Shown one piece after another: positions 9,475 through 17,840 of a stretch of 64,000 nucleotides of DNA. The stretch's first letter is position 1; the number at the start of each line of letters is the position of its first letter. This stretch comes from B1 sp964355075 (lineage in GTDB: Bacteria > Bacteroidota > Bacteroidia > UKL13-3): the NCBI GenBank assembly GCA_964355075.1, contig CAYHCF010000018.1, positions 3,100 to 67,099 on the forward strand, in the 5' to 3' direction. The notes under the pieces are model-generated. The model made no database searches and was not told the DNA's origin. It saw only the letters and a list, made by a program, of their open reading frames with translations. The translations under genes and the position numbers were made by a program.

Positions 9475-10239
9475 TTATTTTATATGCTCCGGTATGGATG
9501 ATTTTTTAATTTTATGTGTAATTCCTATCGAAAAAATATCTGAATGATCAAATGTTTCAGGACTGTTTTTCTTGCCGAATTGATCAATATATATTGTGGA
9601 AATGCTGATGTCTTTGTTAAATTGATACGTCAGGCCAATCAGGAATCGATTATTGTCGAAGGTATTATATTTGATTTCTTTACCTGCATTGATGAGTAAT
9701 TCATCCCCAATATTCAATAAAAGATTCCTGTATGGTTTCATTTCTGATATTTTAAAAACAGGTATTGAAAATAGGAATCTATATCTGAATCTGAAATTGA
9801 AATTGCACACCTCTTCACTAATTATCCAGAAATATCTTTCTTCTATTCGTAAACGATGTTGAACAGATACCTTTCTGAACTTCCGTGTGGTATTAAATTC
9901 CTGATATGGTCTAATTTCTATTCTGCTTAGCTTATATTTTGTATAGAATGGGAAATAGGCTATTCCAGTTATTCCTTTAAATGACGATGTTATTTGATAA
10001 CCCAGACCACTTCGGTGAGTGAATTGGGTCCATTCATTAATATTTCCTAGCCTTCTGATACTAAAGTCTGAGAATAGAGTTAGGTTTTTTGTTAACGTAA
10101 GCTGATTAAAATATTGAATCCATTGTTGATTATAGTAAGAAACTTTCTGTGCCTTACTAAATGGGATAGCGATTAGAAAAATAATCAGGGCGATGAAACA
10201 TTTACTAAAAATATCAGGTTTTGACCATCGTCTTTTCAT
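9475..10239 (-). CDS. DUF2490 family outer-membrane protein
   Basis: A 254-residue protein of the DUF2490 family, recognised from the QQWIQYFNQLTLTKNLTL opening, the HRLRIEERY segment and the short amphipathic strands that follow. It has an N-terminal signal peptide (hydrophobic 14-29, cleaved near FSKAQ) and is predicted to be a small outer-membrane beta-barrel. No function is established for the family. It converges on the surface-protein gene with a 51-base gap and lies upstream of nothing on its own strand, so it seems to be a single-gene unit. ATG start. Confidence 0.8.
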   Translation of the reverse strand: MKRRWSKPDIFSKCFIALIIFLIAIPFSKAQKVSYYNQQWIQYFNQLTLTKNLTLFSDFSIRRLGNINEWTQFTHRSGLGYQITSSFKGITGIAYFPFYTKYKLSRIEIRPYQEFNTTRKFRKVSVQHRLRIEERYFWIISEEVCNFNFRFRYRFLFSIPVFKISEMKPYRNLLLNIGDELLINAGKEIKYNTFDNNRFLIGLTYQFNKDISISTIYIDQFGKKNSPETFDHSDIFSIGITHKIKKSSIPEHIK

Positions 10240-10406
10240 CTCAATTATTCTATATAATTTTAATTGTCACAAAACAACAGACTTAAAATTTAGTAGACAG
10301 AGTGTTAAGGTATTTAATCAAGTTTTGACCATGCGTTATAACAAAGCAAAAAAAGTTAATGCTGATTGATATTAACTAAAATCAGCCTGATTTTTTTGTC
10401 TAAATT

Positions 10407-11078
10407 TTACTTCGTTGGCTTTTGGCTTTTTTTGATTTCTTTAGGAAACTCAGGAATACTACTATTAAGAATAAAACTCTTGAAACATATTCCAAGTTGC
10501 GTATAAAATTCTAATTCGGCACCCTTAATTATATTATCACAGAATCGAGGAATCCATTTTGAAAAATGTATATCATTGAATTCTTTCTGAATAAGCCATA
10601 ATTTTTTAGCCTGTTTATAGTTTTTCTTTTGGAGTTCTTTGAGTTCATTGAAAATCAGGTAATACAAAAACTCTGTTTCTATGGCAACATGATCAGGGGG
10701 ATTCTTGAGTTTCATGTCATACATCAGACCTGCTTTATGATAGGTTTTAATTACCCATAAGGTTTCTTCTGAAATCAGGACATTCTTATCACCAAAATAA
10801 AGGGAACTATAAGGTGGAGCCACCATCTTGAATGGACCAATGAACAATCTGGAATACTCAATTAGGAGCTCCTCCTGACTGTTTTTATTTAGAGCGGCCT
10901 TTAATTTGATGATATCATCTTTTCCGCTTTTGTAAACCTTTTCAGTACATTCTGCCAGCTTATCGAAAAGAACATGCTTTTTCATGAGATCTTCATCAGG
11001 CTGACAAAAGAGTGCTGTGTATAGGTTGAACACAACAACTCTGTTTTTTTCTAAATCAATAAATTCTTTTTCTGCCAT
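10407..11078 (-). CDS. TorD/DmsD-family chaperone for the molybdoenzyme
   Basis: A cytoplasmic all-helical chaperone of the TorD family. Such chaperones bind the Tat signal of a molybdoenzyme, hold it until the cofactor is inserted and then release it to the Tat pore. Family motifs are visible: YSRLFIGP near residue 79, PPYSSLYFG near 94, and the acidic hallmark PPDHVAIETEFLYYL in the middle. The 223-residue length is normal. It is the third gene after the catalytic and ferredoxin subunits on the same strand, 109 bases past the ferredoxin stop. A hairpin in that gap may lower its expression relative to the enzyme. It is the expected partner of the enzyme at 12315-14819. Confidence 0.88.
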   Translation of the reverse strand: MAEKEFIDLEKNRVVVFNLYTALFCQPDEDLMKKHVLFDKLAECTEKVYKSGKDDIIKLKAALNKNSQEELLIEYSRLFIGPFKMVAPPYSSLYFGDKNVLISEETLWVIKTYHKAGLMYDMKLKNPPDHVAIETEFLYYLIFNELKELQKKNYKQAKKLWLIQKEFNDIHFSKWIPRFCDNIIKGAELEFYTQLGICFKSFILNSSIPEFPKEIKKSQKPTK

Positions 11079-11107
11079 GGTAATATTAAATTAAAGTATA
11101 AAGAAAA

Positions 11108-11123
11108 TCCCGACTAATCGGGA
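11108..11123 (-). terminator. hairpin between ferredoxin subunit and chaperone genes
   Basis: TCCCGA-ctaa-TCGGGA, a perfect 6-bp stem with a 4-base loop, followed on the minus strand by TTTTCTTT. It lies 65 bases past the ferredoxin-subunit stop. It may act as a partial terminator or processing stop that reduces chaperone output. T-rich DNA on the other side would also allow plus-strand termination. Confidence 0.55.
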
Positions 11124-11187
11124 CTTCCTTTTTAAATATAATAAATTTTTAAATTTTATTTTATTATCATTAAATCAGATTGAACTA

Positions 11188-12288
11188 TTAGTTTGGAACC
11201 AAAATGTTTGCAGTCATCTTTACTCCATCTGCCGCAACTAGGCTGCAAATGTAAAGTCCTTGAGACAAACCAATCACATCAATTCTGAATTCATTTGTTC
11301 CTGCAGGGAATTTTTGTTCATCATACTTCTTGACAATATTTCCTTTTATATCGTAAATAGAAATCACTACTGCTGTGGAATGGATCAAATCGAATTCAAT
11401 CGTTGCATGGTTGATTACCGGATTTGGAAATACCCTCATCTCTTTTACTTCATTCACCTTTTCTTCTTTAACAGGTGTTGCCGGTGCAGTTGGATGGCTG
11501 AGATAGTACACATTTGGTTTTGTTCCATTTTCAAAAGCTCCCAGGAATACTCCAGCATTATCTTTTAGTCTGCTATAATTATTTGCTTTGAGCAATTTGC
11601 TGAGGTCACTCTTAGAATCATTCACATCCCCGAAGGTTCTAGCTTGAGTCGGACATGAAACAACGCAATAGGGAAGCTCACCTACCAGAACCCGATGTTC
11701 ACAAAAATAACATTTTTCAGTTATAGCAGGCTTTCTAACCGCTTCATAAAATGCATGCGTATAGTCATGTTTATATGGAGGAACGGCAACTGCCAGGTCT
11801 GCTATCGCTTTTGGAGTTGATGTTCCGGTAGCGTGAACAGAAGTGACATCACTCCAAAAAGGATGAGAACTTGCTCCGGAAGGATTGTAACTTATTACTG
11901 AGTATTGGACTCCTGCAGTAATAGTATTTTTATCGCTATATGGACAAGCATCAACACACTTCTGACATCCGATACATCTTGAATCATCATGCATTGTGAT
12001 TCCTGTATCGGTTTTAAACATTGCTTTCCTGCCGTTGGCATCTGGGTCTACTGGACAAGCTGTAACACAAGCAGCATCAGCACAATGATTGCATTGTACA
12101 GGCATCGACATGAACTTTGGATTAGGAAACTTACCGGATTCAGTGTTTATGAAATCCAGCCAGTTGTATTTTCTGCCGTTCACAAGATCCTCGTGACGGG
12201 TATTGTTTTCTGTTTTACATGCTATTGCACAGGTTCCGCATCCAACGCATTTGCCCATGTCTATAGCCATTCCATATTGTTTAGCCAT
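11188..12288 (-). CDS. four-cluster ferredoxin subunit of molybdoenzyme with C-terminal T9SS sorting domain
   Basis: Electron-transfer subunit of the molybdoenzyme encoded just upstream (26-base gap). Four complete [4Fe-4S] motifs of the DmsB/PsrB/ArrB type are present: CVGCGTCAIAC at 14-24, CNHCADAACVTACP, CIGCQKCVDACP and CYFC with a distal CVVSCP. The protein starts MAKQYGMAID with no signal peptide, as expected for a subunit that leaves the cytoplasm bound to a Tat-signal partner. Unusually, after a short Pro/Lys/Glu linker, residues 284-366 form a type A T9SS sorting domain. It opens with MRVFPNPVINHATIEF, has IYDIKGNIV in the middle and closes with GLSQGLYICSL. Typical relatives end before this point, near 230-280 residues. 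The tag implies passage over the outer membrane. No in-frame upstream start could add a signal peptide. Confidence 0.9.
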   Translation of the reverse strand: MAKQYGMAIDMGKCVGCGTCAIACKTENNTRHEDLVNGRKYNWLDFINTESGKFPNPKFMSMPVQCNHCADAACVTACPVDPDANGRKAMFKTDTGITMHDDSRCIGCQKCVDACPYSDKNTITAGVQYSVISYNPSGASSHPFWSDVTSVHATGTSTPKAIADLAVAVPPYKHDYTHAFYEAVRKPAITEKCYFCEHRVLVGELPYCVVSCPTQARTFGDVNDSKSDLSKLLKANNYSRLKDNAGVFLGAFENGTKPNVYYLSHPTAPATPVKEEKVNEVKEMRVFPNPVINHATIEFDLIHSTAVVISIYDIKGNIVKKYDEQKFPAGTNEFRIDVIGLSQGLYICSLVAADGVKMTANILVPN

Positions 12289-12314
12289 TTTTGTTATTAT
12301 TAATTTTTGATGAT

Positions 12315-14819
12315 TTAGACTTTTTCTATTTTTACTAAGGTGAATCCGCCATTACGCGCAGTCGATGAAGACAGCCTTTCATATTCATCCGGAATGATGA
12401 GGTTATTATTACCACCGAATGGTGTAAAAGTTGCAAAATCTTTGGAAGCAAATCTGCCATAGACAGTATGTCCCTGTCCAAATGTTTTTGCAACAGTTCC
12501 AGGTCTTATTCCTTCAAATAACCTGGCTTTAACGGTTATATTACCAACAATTGAAGTTACTTTGACTAAATCGCCGTTCACAATTCCCAGTGTAGCTGCA
12601 TCATCAGGGTTAATTCTAATGCAATCGTCCCAATTCATATCTCCCGGATCAAGCTTCTTAAACTGATAATAGAATGGAAGATTCTGACTTCTTCCTTCTC
12701 TGTTAAATCTTGATTTTAAATCAATGAAAACAAATGGATATTGAGCTAATGTACCTCTGCGGAGAGGTGGTTCGTAATGAGGCACAAAGGCCAGATCACC
12801 AAGCGCAGTATAATTGCATTCAACCATTACTTCATCTACAGTTTTTGTAAATTTCAACGCATGAGCATCAAGTTCTTTCTTCAAAGTATCACTATAGAAC
12901 TCAAATTTCTTGTTGGCCCCTCCGAAATCATTCCAATTTTCAAAATATTGCGCCTGTCCTGAAGCCGAAACCCCTTTAAGCTTCCACGTAGCCCATTTGT
13001 CACCTTGACCGTTATAAGCAGGGTAGCAATAGAATTTAGTGATAAGTTCTTCAAAATTGGCAGCACTACTTGTGGCTAAAAGGGTTTCAGGATCTTTAAT
13101 GGAGCTGTAGTAGTCATAAATCTTTGTAAATCCTTTATCTTTTAACTTTTCAGCAATCAGGTATGGGATTTCTGTTTCATCATCTTTCACATCGAATAAT
13201 CTTGTAGCAGCTGGCGATTGAATATCAATTTCAGTGAATCGATTACTTGTTGATTTAAGATGTCCCCATCTTTCTAATCCACTGAATGCAGCAGGAAGTA
13301 AGATATCTGCATACATACTCGTTTCGGAAATATGAGTTGAGATATGAACCATGAATGGAACGTCCTTCAAAGCCGTTTCCCATCTTTGGGCTTCAGTTGC
13401 GGAATGTACTACATTTATAAAGTTTGCAATTACTACCTTAACAGCATATGGATTGCTTGCAATCATGGCATTTGCAACATTGTTCAGGATAGATCCGCTT
13501 CCTGCTGTCGGAGCAATTGCAGGGAACCTCAAGGTTCCTTTTTGATCCATTTTAGATTTTGCTACTCCAGTAGTAGCTATAGTGTCCTGAAACGAGGCAT
13601 ATGCTGGTGTACTCGCTGCAGATTTAGAAGGTTGTTTCAATACACCACCAACATTTCTTATCGATCCAAGTAGCCCGTTAAGTGCATTTATTGCCATACC
13701 TGTATAGGCTCCTCTTGGTGCCATGGTAGGACCAGGTCCATTCCAAATACATACATTCGGAGCATTTGCTCCCATTTCGATTGCCATTTTTGTAATAGTA
13801 GAGGCAGGTATACCCGTAATAGGTTCAGCCCAAGTTGCATTTTTGTTCTTCAACTCAAGATTCCACCATTTAACAAGGCCAGAAGTATAATTTTCTGCAA
13901 AATCAGCCTCAGCTACAACTTGATCTTTTACAAAGAGGTTTGGTCCACTTTTGAAATTCCCAACGAATTCTTTATGCCAAAGGCCTCTGGTAAGGATTTC
14001 ATGGGCCAACGCACTTGCAAGTGCACCATCTTCTCCCGGTTTAACTGGTAACCAATTGTTTGCTTTCGCTGCTGCTCCTGTAAATACAGGATCAATTACT
14101 GAGACAATAGCATTTTTCAGTAATGTTGGCCACTTAGCCATTGCATTAGGCGGTTGGCGATTAGATCTGAAAGGATCAACTCCCCAAAGCAATAAATATT
14201 TTGTATTTTCCAAATCATAGTCGCGATAACCCCAAATTTTTTCTGTCATTGCATAGCCAATTTTTTCGGCCTCGGCACAAATCGAACTATGTGAAATTGA
14301 GTTAGGAGTTCCAAAAATCTTAGTGAAAGAAGAATACATCATGTCAGTATTGTTATTGTACCGACCACGTAAATACATAAACTTTTCAGGCTCATTAGCC
14401 TGGCGTAATTCATAAAGTTTTGTGGCAATGGTATCTATTGCTTCACTCCATGTTATAGGTACGAATTGAGGATTAACAGTTTTTCCTTTTAAAACTGTTA
14501 CCCGTTTCATTGGAACTTTAATCCTGTCAGGATCGTAACATTCCTGAACAGCAAGATGGCCTTTCGGGCATAAAGTTCCAGGATTAGTAATGGAAAACTT
14601 GTTTCCACGTACCTTAACCGCTCTTCCATCTTGCACATATACCTGAATAGGACACCAGGTGGTGCAACCAGAACAGGCAGATGGAATCCATTTCCCAACT
14701 GCTGCTGCTTTTGCAGACTTTTTCGTAGAGGCGAACGCTTTAATTACAGGATTGAATACCAATAATCCAGCACCTGAAATACCTAAAGTTTTTAAAAAAT
14801 CACGTCTTCTAATTTCCAT
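12315..14819 (-). CDS. Tat-exported molybdopterin oxidoreductase catalytic subunit, ArrA/SrdA/TtrA-like
   Basis: Catalytic subunit of a DMSO-reductase-family molybdoenzyme, 834 residues. The N-terminus is a Tat signal with the twin-arginine motif RRDFLK at about 5-10 and a hydrophobic stretch to AFAS. One [4Fe-4S] site is C49, C52, C56 and C84. C181, in the segment SHSSICAEAEK, is the likely Mo ligand. R153, H177, S178, K186 and Y198 sit at a constant offset of 12 from the residues I recall as the arsenate pocket (R165, H189, S190, K198, Y210) and Mo ligand (C193) of Shewanella ArrA. Selenate and tetrathionate reductases of the same clade may share some of these, so the substrate (arsenate, selenate, tetrathionate or other) is open. 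There is no adjacent membrane anchor. It is the first gene of the minus-strand set, divergent from the cofactor operon. Confidence 0.85.
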   Translation of the reverse strand: MEIRRRDFLKTLGISGAGLLVFNPVIKAFASTKKSAKAAAVGKWIPSACSGCTTWCPIQVYVQDGRAVKVRGNKFSITNPGTLCPKGHLAVQECYDPDRIKVPMKRVTVLKGKTVNPQFVPITWSEAIDTIATKLYELRQANEPEKFMYLRGRYNNNTDMMYSSFTKIFGTPNSISHSSICAEAEKIGYAMTEKIWGYRDYDLENTKYLLLWGVDPFRSNRQPPNAMAKWPTLLKNAIVSVIDPVFTGAAAKANNWLPVKPGEDGALASALAHEILTRGLWHKEFVGNFKSGPNLFVKDQVVAEADFAENYTSGLVKWWNLELKNKNATWAEPITGIPASTITKMAIEMGANAPNVCIWNGPGPTMAPRGAYTGMAINALNGLLGSIRNVGGVLKQPSKSAASTPAYASFQDTIATTGVAKSKMDQKGTLRFPAIAPTAGSGSILNNVANAMIASNPYAVKVVIANFINVVHSATEAQRWETALKDVPFMVHISTHISETSMYADILLPAAFSGLERWGHLKSTSNRFTEIDIQSPAATRLFDVKDDETEIPYLIAEKLKDKGFTKIYDYYSSIKDPETLLATSSAANFEELITKFYCYPAYNGQGDKWATWKLKGVSASGQAQYFENWNDFGGANKKFEFYSDTLKKELDAHALKFTKTVDEVMVECNYTALGDLAFVPHYEPPLRRGTLAQYPFVFIDLKSRFNREGRSQNLPFYYQFKKLDPGDMNWDDCIRINPDDAATLGIVNGDLVKVTSIVGNITVKARLFEGIRPGTVAKTFGQGHTVYGRFASKDFATFTPFGGNNNLIIPDEYERLSSSTARNGGFTLVKIEKV

Positions 14820-14871
14820 ATATTTTGATTTATTAAATATTATTCGACAAAAAAAAGGATATACTCTTTAC

Positions 14872-14952
14872 CAAAAAATGACTATTGTTAGTTTTCAAAA
14901 AATGACTATTGTTAGTTTTCAAAAAATGACTATTGTTAGTTTTCAAAAAATT
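14872..14952 (-). repeat. three perfect 24-bp tandem repeats in the enzyme's leader/promoter
   Basis: The unit CAAAAAATGACTATTGTTAG plus TTTT occurs at 14872-14895, 14896-14919 and 14920-14943 without any mismatch, and a fourth copy begins (CAAAAAATT). It lies 53 to 133 bases upstream of the catalytic subunit's ATG. The repeat could be iterated binding sites or a length-variable promoter element. Confidence 0.9.
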
Positions 14953-15156
14953 AATCAAATTTTAATTTATAGGTAAAGATAAAATTACCGGTACTCCCCC
15001 TCAATAGCTACTGAAAGCAGGCTATATTCGATTTGACATAAAAACCAAGCTATCAAAGTTTATAAAAATATTTTTTCAGCAATTCAGGATCGGAATACAA
15101 CTATTTTGAGTTCCAAACAAAAACATAACATGGATGAGATATACGGCTATATTATT

Positions 15157-15172
15157 GTGATATATATCATTT
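15157..15172. promoter_or_regulatory. CRP/FNR-like palindrome in the divergent promoter region
   Basis: TGTGA-tatata-TCATT, containing the perfect 12-base palindrome TGATATATATCA. It lies about 338 bases before the enzyme's ATG and 210 before tatA, placed to act on either operon. The TGTGA half-site is the CRP/FNR-family core. Confidence 0.45.
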
Positions 15173-15381
15173 TTTCTGAAAAACATATTGTTGTTTTTTG
15201 TAAGCGGAGATAAGTATGCATTTGAATAATTATTGAGTTTAAATTGTACCCATTCAACAGCCTAAAAAATTAATTATATTTCAGCAATTGATTATCTTTC
15301 TTTCACTTTTGAATTTTATATTAGTCTATTTGAGTATAAACTAAGATTTTTTGTGCATTATTAAGCAATAATAGAAAATAA

Positions 15382-15585
15382 ATGATGAATACATTTGGAG
15401 TGATTTTAATAATATTTGGCTTAGGCGGAACTGAATTAATAGTAATAGGAATGGTCATATTGCTTTTTTTTGGAGGCAAAAAAATTCCTCAATTAATGAA
15501 GGGTCTGGGTCATGGCATTACCGAATTTAAAAAAGCGAAAGGGGATAATATGCCTGAAGTATCTGAAATACCTAAAAAAGATTAA
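15382..15585 (+). CDS. tatA: Sec-independent protein translocase subunit TatA/E
   Basis: Small subunit of the twin-arginine translocase, which moves folded, cofactor-loaded proteins across the inner membrane. The 67-residue protein has a single N-terminal membrane helix (about 5-29), then the family hallmark FFGGKKIPQLMKGLG amphipathic helix and a polar tail. It is the first gene of the plus-strand cofactor operon and its stop is one base before the moaA start. Its place beside a Tat-dependent molybdoenzyme suggests a dedicated or dosage copy; tatC is not in the window. ATG at 15382, with a second ATG directly after. Confidence 0.92.
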   Translation: MMNTFGVILIIFGLGGTELIVIGMVILLFFGGKKIPQLMKGLGHGITEFKKAKGDNMPEVSEIPKKD

Positions 15586-15586
15586 C

Positions 15587-16570
15587 ATGCTAACTGACAA
15601 ATTCAATCGTATTCATGATTATCTGAGAATTTCAGTCACAGAAAGGTGCAACTTGCGCTGTACTTACTGCAATCCTCATGATCATGCCAGAGGTTTTTTT
15701 GCAAATGCACCCCGAATGACTGCCGATGAAATCGATTCAATTGCGTCTGTATTCGTAAAGGTCGGAGTTAAAAAAATTCGCATCACCGGAGGAGAACCCT
15801 TAGTGAGGAAAGATGTGAAAGAAATTATCCAACGTCTTGCTAAATATCCGGTTGAACTTGCCATTACTACAAATGGAGTATTTATAGATGAGTTTATCGA
15901 AACATTTAAAGAAACAGGATTAAGATCGGTTAATGTTAGTTTGGATACACTTAAAAAGGAAAAGTATTTTTCAATCACTCAACGTGATGAATATAAGCGT
16001 GTTAGGGAAAATATTTATTTGTTATTGGCAAATGGTTTTCATGTGAAGATAAATGTGGTAGCCATGAAAAACGTAAATGACGACGAGATACTCAGCTTTA
16101 TTGAGTGGACAAAGGATATTCCGTTACATATTCGTTTTATTGAATTTATGCCCTTTTCTGACAATGAATGGAACAAGGATAAATTATTTACTTATAAGCA
16201 AATATTAGATGTAGTCTCGGAAAAATATAATTTTCTTAAATTGCTAAATGAAAAAAATGATACGGCAAAAAAGTATTTTGTTCCGAATCACCAGGGTACT
16301 TTTGCAATTATTAGTACGATGAGTGAACCATTTTGTAGTGGATGTAATCGCATGCGGCTTACTTCAGACGGTAAAATGTATAATTGTCTTTTTGCAAAGA
16401 ATGAAATGGACATACTTGCAAGTTTGCGGCAAGGAAAAAACATTGAACCATTGATAAGAACATGTGTTCAAGAAAAATTTGCCATGCTTGGAGGAAATGA
16501 TGAAAATGAAAACTGGGGGAAACAGAACACGGAAACTCGCGAAAGAAGCATGATTAGCCTTGGTGGTTAA
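15587..16570 (+). CDS. moaA: GTP 3',8-cyclase MoaA
   Basis: Radical-SAM enzyme that, with MoaC, turns GTP into cyclic pyranopterin monophosphate, the first step of molybdenum-cofactor synthesis. The N-terminal [4Fe-4S]/SAM motif is C21, C25, C28 (RCNLRCTYC). The GTP-side cluster ligands are in PFCSGCNRMRLTSDG with a later C, and the protein ends in the family's conserved Gly-Gly. The start is the ATG two bases past the tatA stop, because the family begins LTDKFNRIHDYLRIS; an upstream in-frame ATG at 15512 lies inside tatA. 327 residues, normal length. Confidence 0.96.
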   Translation: MLTDKFNRIHDYLRISVTERCNLRCTYCNPHDHARGFFANAPRMTADEIDSIASVFVKVGVKKIRITGGEPLVRKDVKEIIQRLAKYPVELAITTNGVFIDEFIETFKETGLRSVNVSLDTLKKEKYFSITQRDEYKRVRENIYLLLANGFHVKINVVAMKNVNDDEILSFIEWTKDIPLHIRFIEFMPFSDNEWNKDKLFTYKQILDVVSEKYNFLKLLNEKNDTAKKYFVPNHQGTFAIISTMSEPFCSGCNRMRLTSDGKMYNCLFAKNEMDILASLRQGKNIEPLIRTCVQEKFAMLGGNDENENWGKQNTETRERSMISLGG

Positions 16571-16609
16571 TGCTATAAATAGATCTTATTACATATTTAA
16601 AATAAATTT

Positions 16610-17797
16610 ATGATTTCAGTTTCTGAAGCGAAAAAACGAATAGCGGAAAATACAATATTGCTTGAACCGGTATGGGTTCCTTTATATGATGCAACGGGTT
16701 TCATACTTGCTGAAGACCTGTATTCTCCTGTTGATATGCCTTCCTTTGATCAATCTGCGATGGATGGTTATGGGATTAGATTTGATGATTTAAAGGAAAG
16801 GAAGGCGCTAATCATTTCCGGAGAAATTCCTGCTGGTGTTTTTCCCACATCAACACTATTACAGCACACGGCAGTTCGTATTTTTACCGGTGCGCCTGTT
16901 CCGGAGGGTTGTGATACGGTGATTATGCAGGAGAACGTTAGGGTTCAAAATGGTCATTTGCTTATAAATGATTCAAAAGTGGAAAAAGGCTTGAACATCC
17001 GCAAAAGGGGTTCACAAAGTTTAAAAGGAAGCCTTGCCTTAAAAGCGGGCAGTAGAATTTCACCGGGTGCTGCCGGTTTTTTAGCCGGATTAGGTTTTGA
17101 TACAATAAGTGTTTTTCGTCCACCCAAAGTTTGTATTATTAATACAGGAAAAGAATTGATGAAGCCCGGACAAATATTAGAACCCGGAAAAGTATATGAG
17201 AGTAATTCATACAGTTTGATGGCTGCTTTGGCAGAAATGAATATAGGATCAGTTAAGGCATGGATGGCTGATGATGATGAAGTGGAAATAAGCAATCTCA
17301 TTAAACGCAATTTGCCTGAATGTGATGTAATGGTAGTTTCCGGCGGTGTTTCAGTAGGTGATTATGATTTTGTAACAAAAGCATTTGATAATTGTGGCGT
17401 GCAATGCATATTTCATAAGGTGAAACAGAAACCCGGCAAACCTATTTATTTTGGGAAATATAAAAACACATTGGTATTTGGTTTACCCGGAAATCCGGCT
17501 GCTGCATTAACCTGTTTCTACGAATACCTGAAGCCTGCTTTGAAAAAATTGATGGGATTTGATAGGATAGGTGAAGCGAAAATGGAGCTGCCTTTAGGGG
17601 CTTCATTCAATAAAAAAGAAGGTCTGACTTATTTCATTAAAGGCAGAATAGCACATAATGAAGTATTTCCCTTACCTTCTCAGGAATCTTATCTAATGAA
17701 TTCATTTGCTATAGCCGATTGCATTATTCAGCTTGATGAAAATGAAACTGAGTTTAAAAAGGGCGATCAGGTTGAAGTTCACCTGTTAAATAATTAG
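16610..17797 (+). CDS. moeA: molybdopterin molybdenumtransferase MoeA
   Basis: Inserts molybdate into adenylated molybdopterin, the last general step of cofactor synthesis. The 395-residue protein has the MoeA opening ISVSEAKKRI, the FDQSAMDGYG motif near residue 45 and the TGAPVPEGCDTVIMQE segment. The central MoCF-binding domain carries INTGKEL and VVSGGVSVGDYDF, followed by GLPGNPAAAL, and a small C-terminal beta domain closes the protein. It is the third gene of the cofactor operon, 39 bases after moaA. ATG start. Confidence 0.95.
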   Translation: MISVSEAKKRIAENTILLEPVWVPLYDATGFILAEDLYSPVDMPSFDQSAMDGYGIRFDDLKERKALIISGEIPAGVFPTSTLLQHTAVRIFTGAPVPEGCDTVIMQENVRVQNGHLLINDSKVEKGLNIRKRGSQSLKGSLALKAGSRISPGAAGFLAGLGFDTISVFRPPKVCIINTGKELMKPGQILEPGKVYESNSYSLMAALAEMNIGSVKAWMADDDEVEISNLIKRNLPECDVMVVSGGVSVGDYDFVTKAFDNCGVQCIFHKVKQKPGKPIYFGKYKNTLVFGLPGNPAAALTCFYEYLKPALKKLMGFDRIGEAKMELPLGASFNKKEGLTYFIKGRIAHNEVFPLPSQESYLMNSFAIADCIIQLDENETEFKKGDQVEVHLLNN

Positions 17798-17840
17798 AAA
17801 GAGAAATCTTTATCAATAAAAAAAATAGAAATCTGTACCA

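Larger units (their letters stand above)
14820..15381. other. divergent regulatory region between molybdoenzyme and cofactor operons
   Basis: This 562-base AT-rich region serves both the enzyme operon (minus) and the tatA-moa operon (plus). It holds a 24-bp tandem repeat close to the enzyme start and a CRP/FNR-like palindrome near its middle. An open frame through the repeats encodes only the repeated peptide SFQKMTIV and is not a gene. No canonical TTG-N19-TAnnTTTG promoter stands out on either strand. Confidence 0.5.

Noticed and set aside
12315..14819. Assignment as nitrate reductase (NapA/NarG)
   Set aside because: The pocket segment with ISHSS and CAEAEK, the four-cluster ferredoxin partner and the TorD-type chaperone fit the arsenate/tetrathionate/polysulfide reductase side of the family; no nap or nar genes are nearby.
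14872..14952. CRISPR-like array
   Set aside because: The 24-bp units are directly adjacent with no spacers and there are no cas genes in the window.
14659..14976. Plus-strand open frame of 105 codons running through the 24-bp repeats
   Set aside because: It lies mostly antisense to the molybdoenzyme, and its end only encodes the repeated peptide from the tandem DNA repeat; no family resemblance or start signal.
15512..15586. Longer moaA start at 15512
   Set aside because: It would lie inside tatA, and the family N-terminus begins right at the ATG at 15587.
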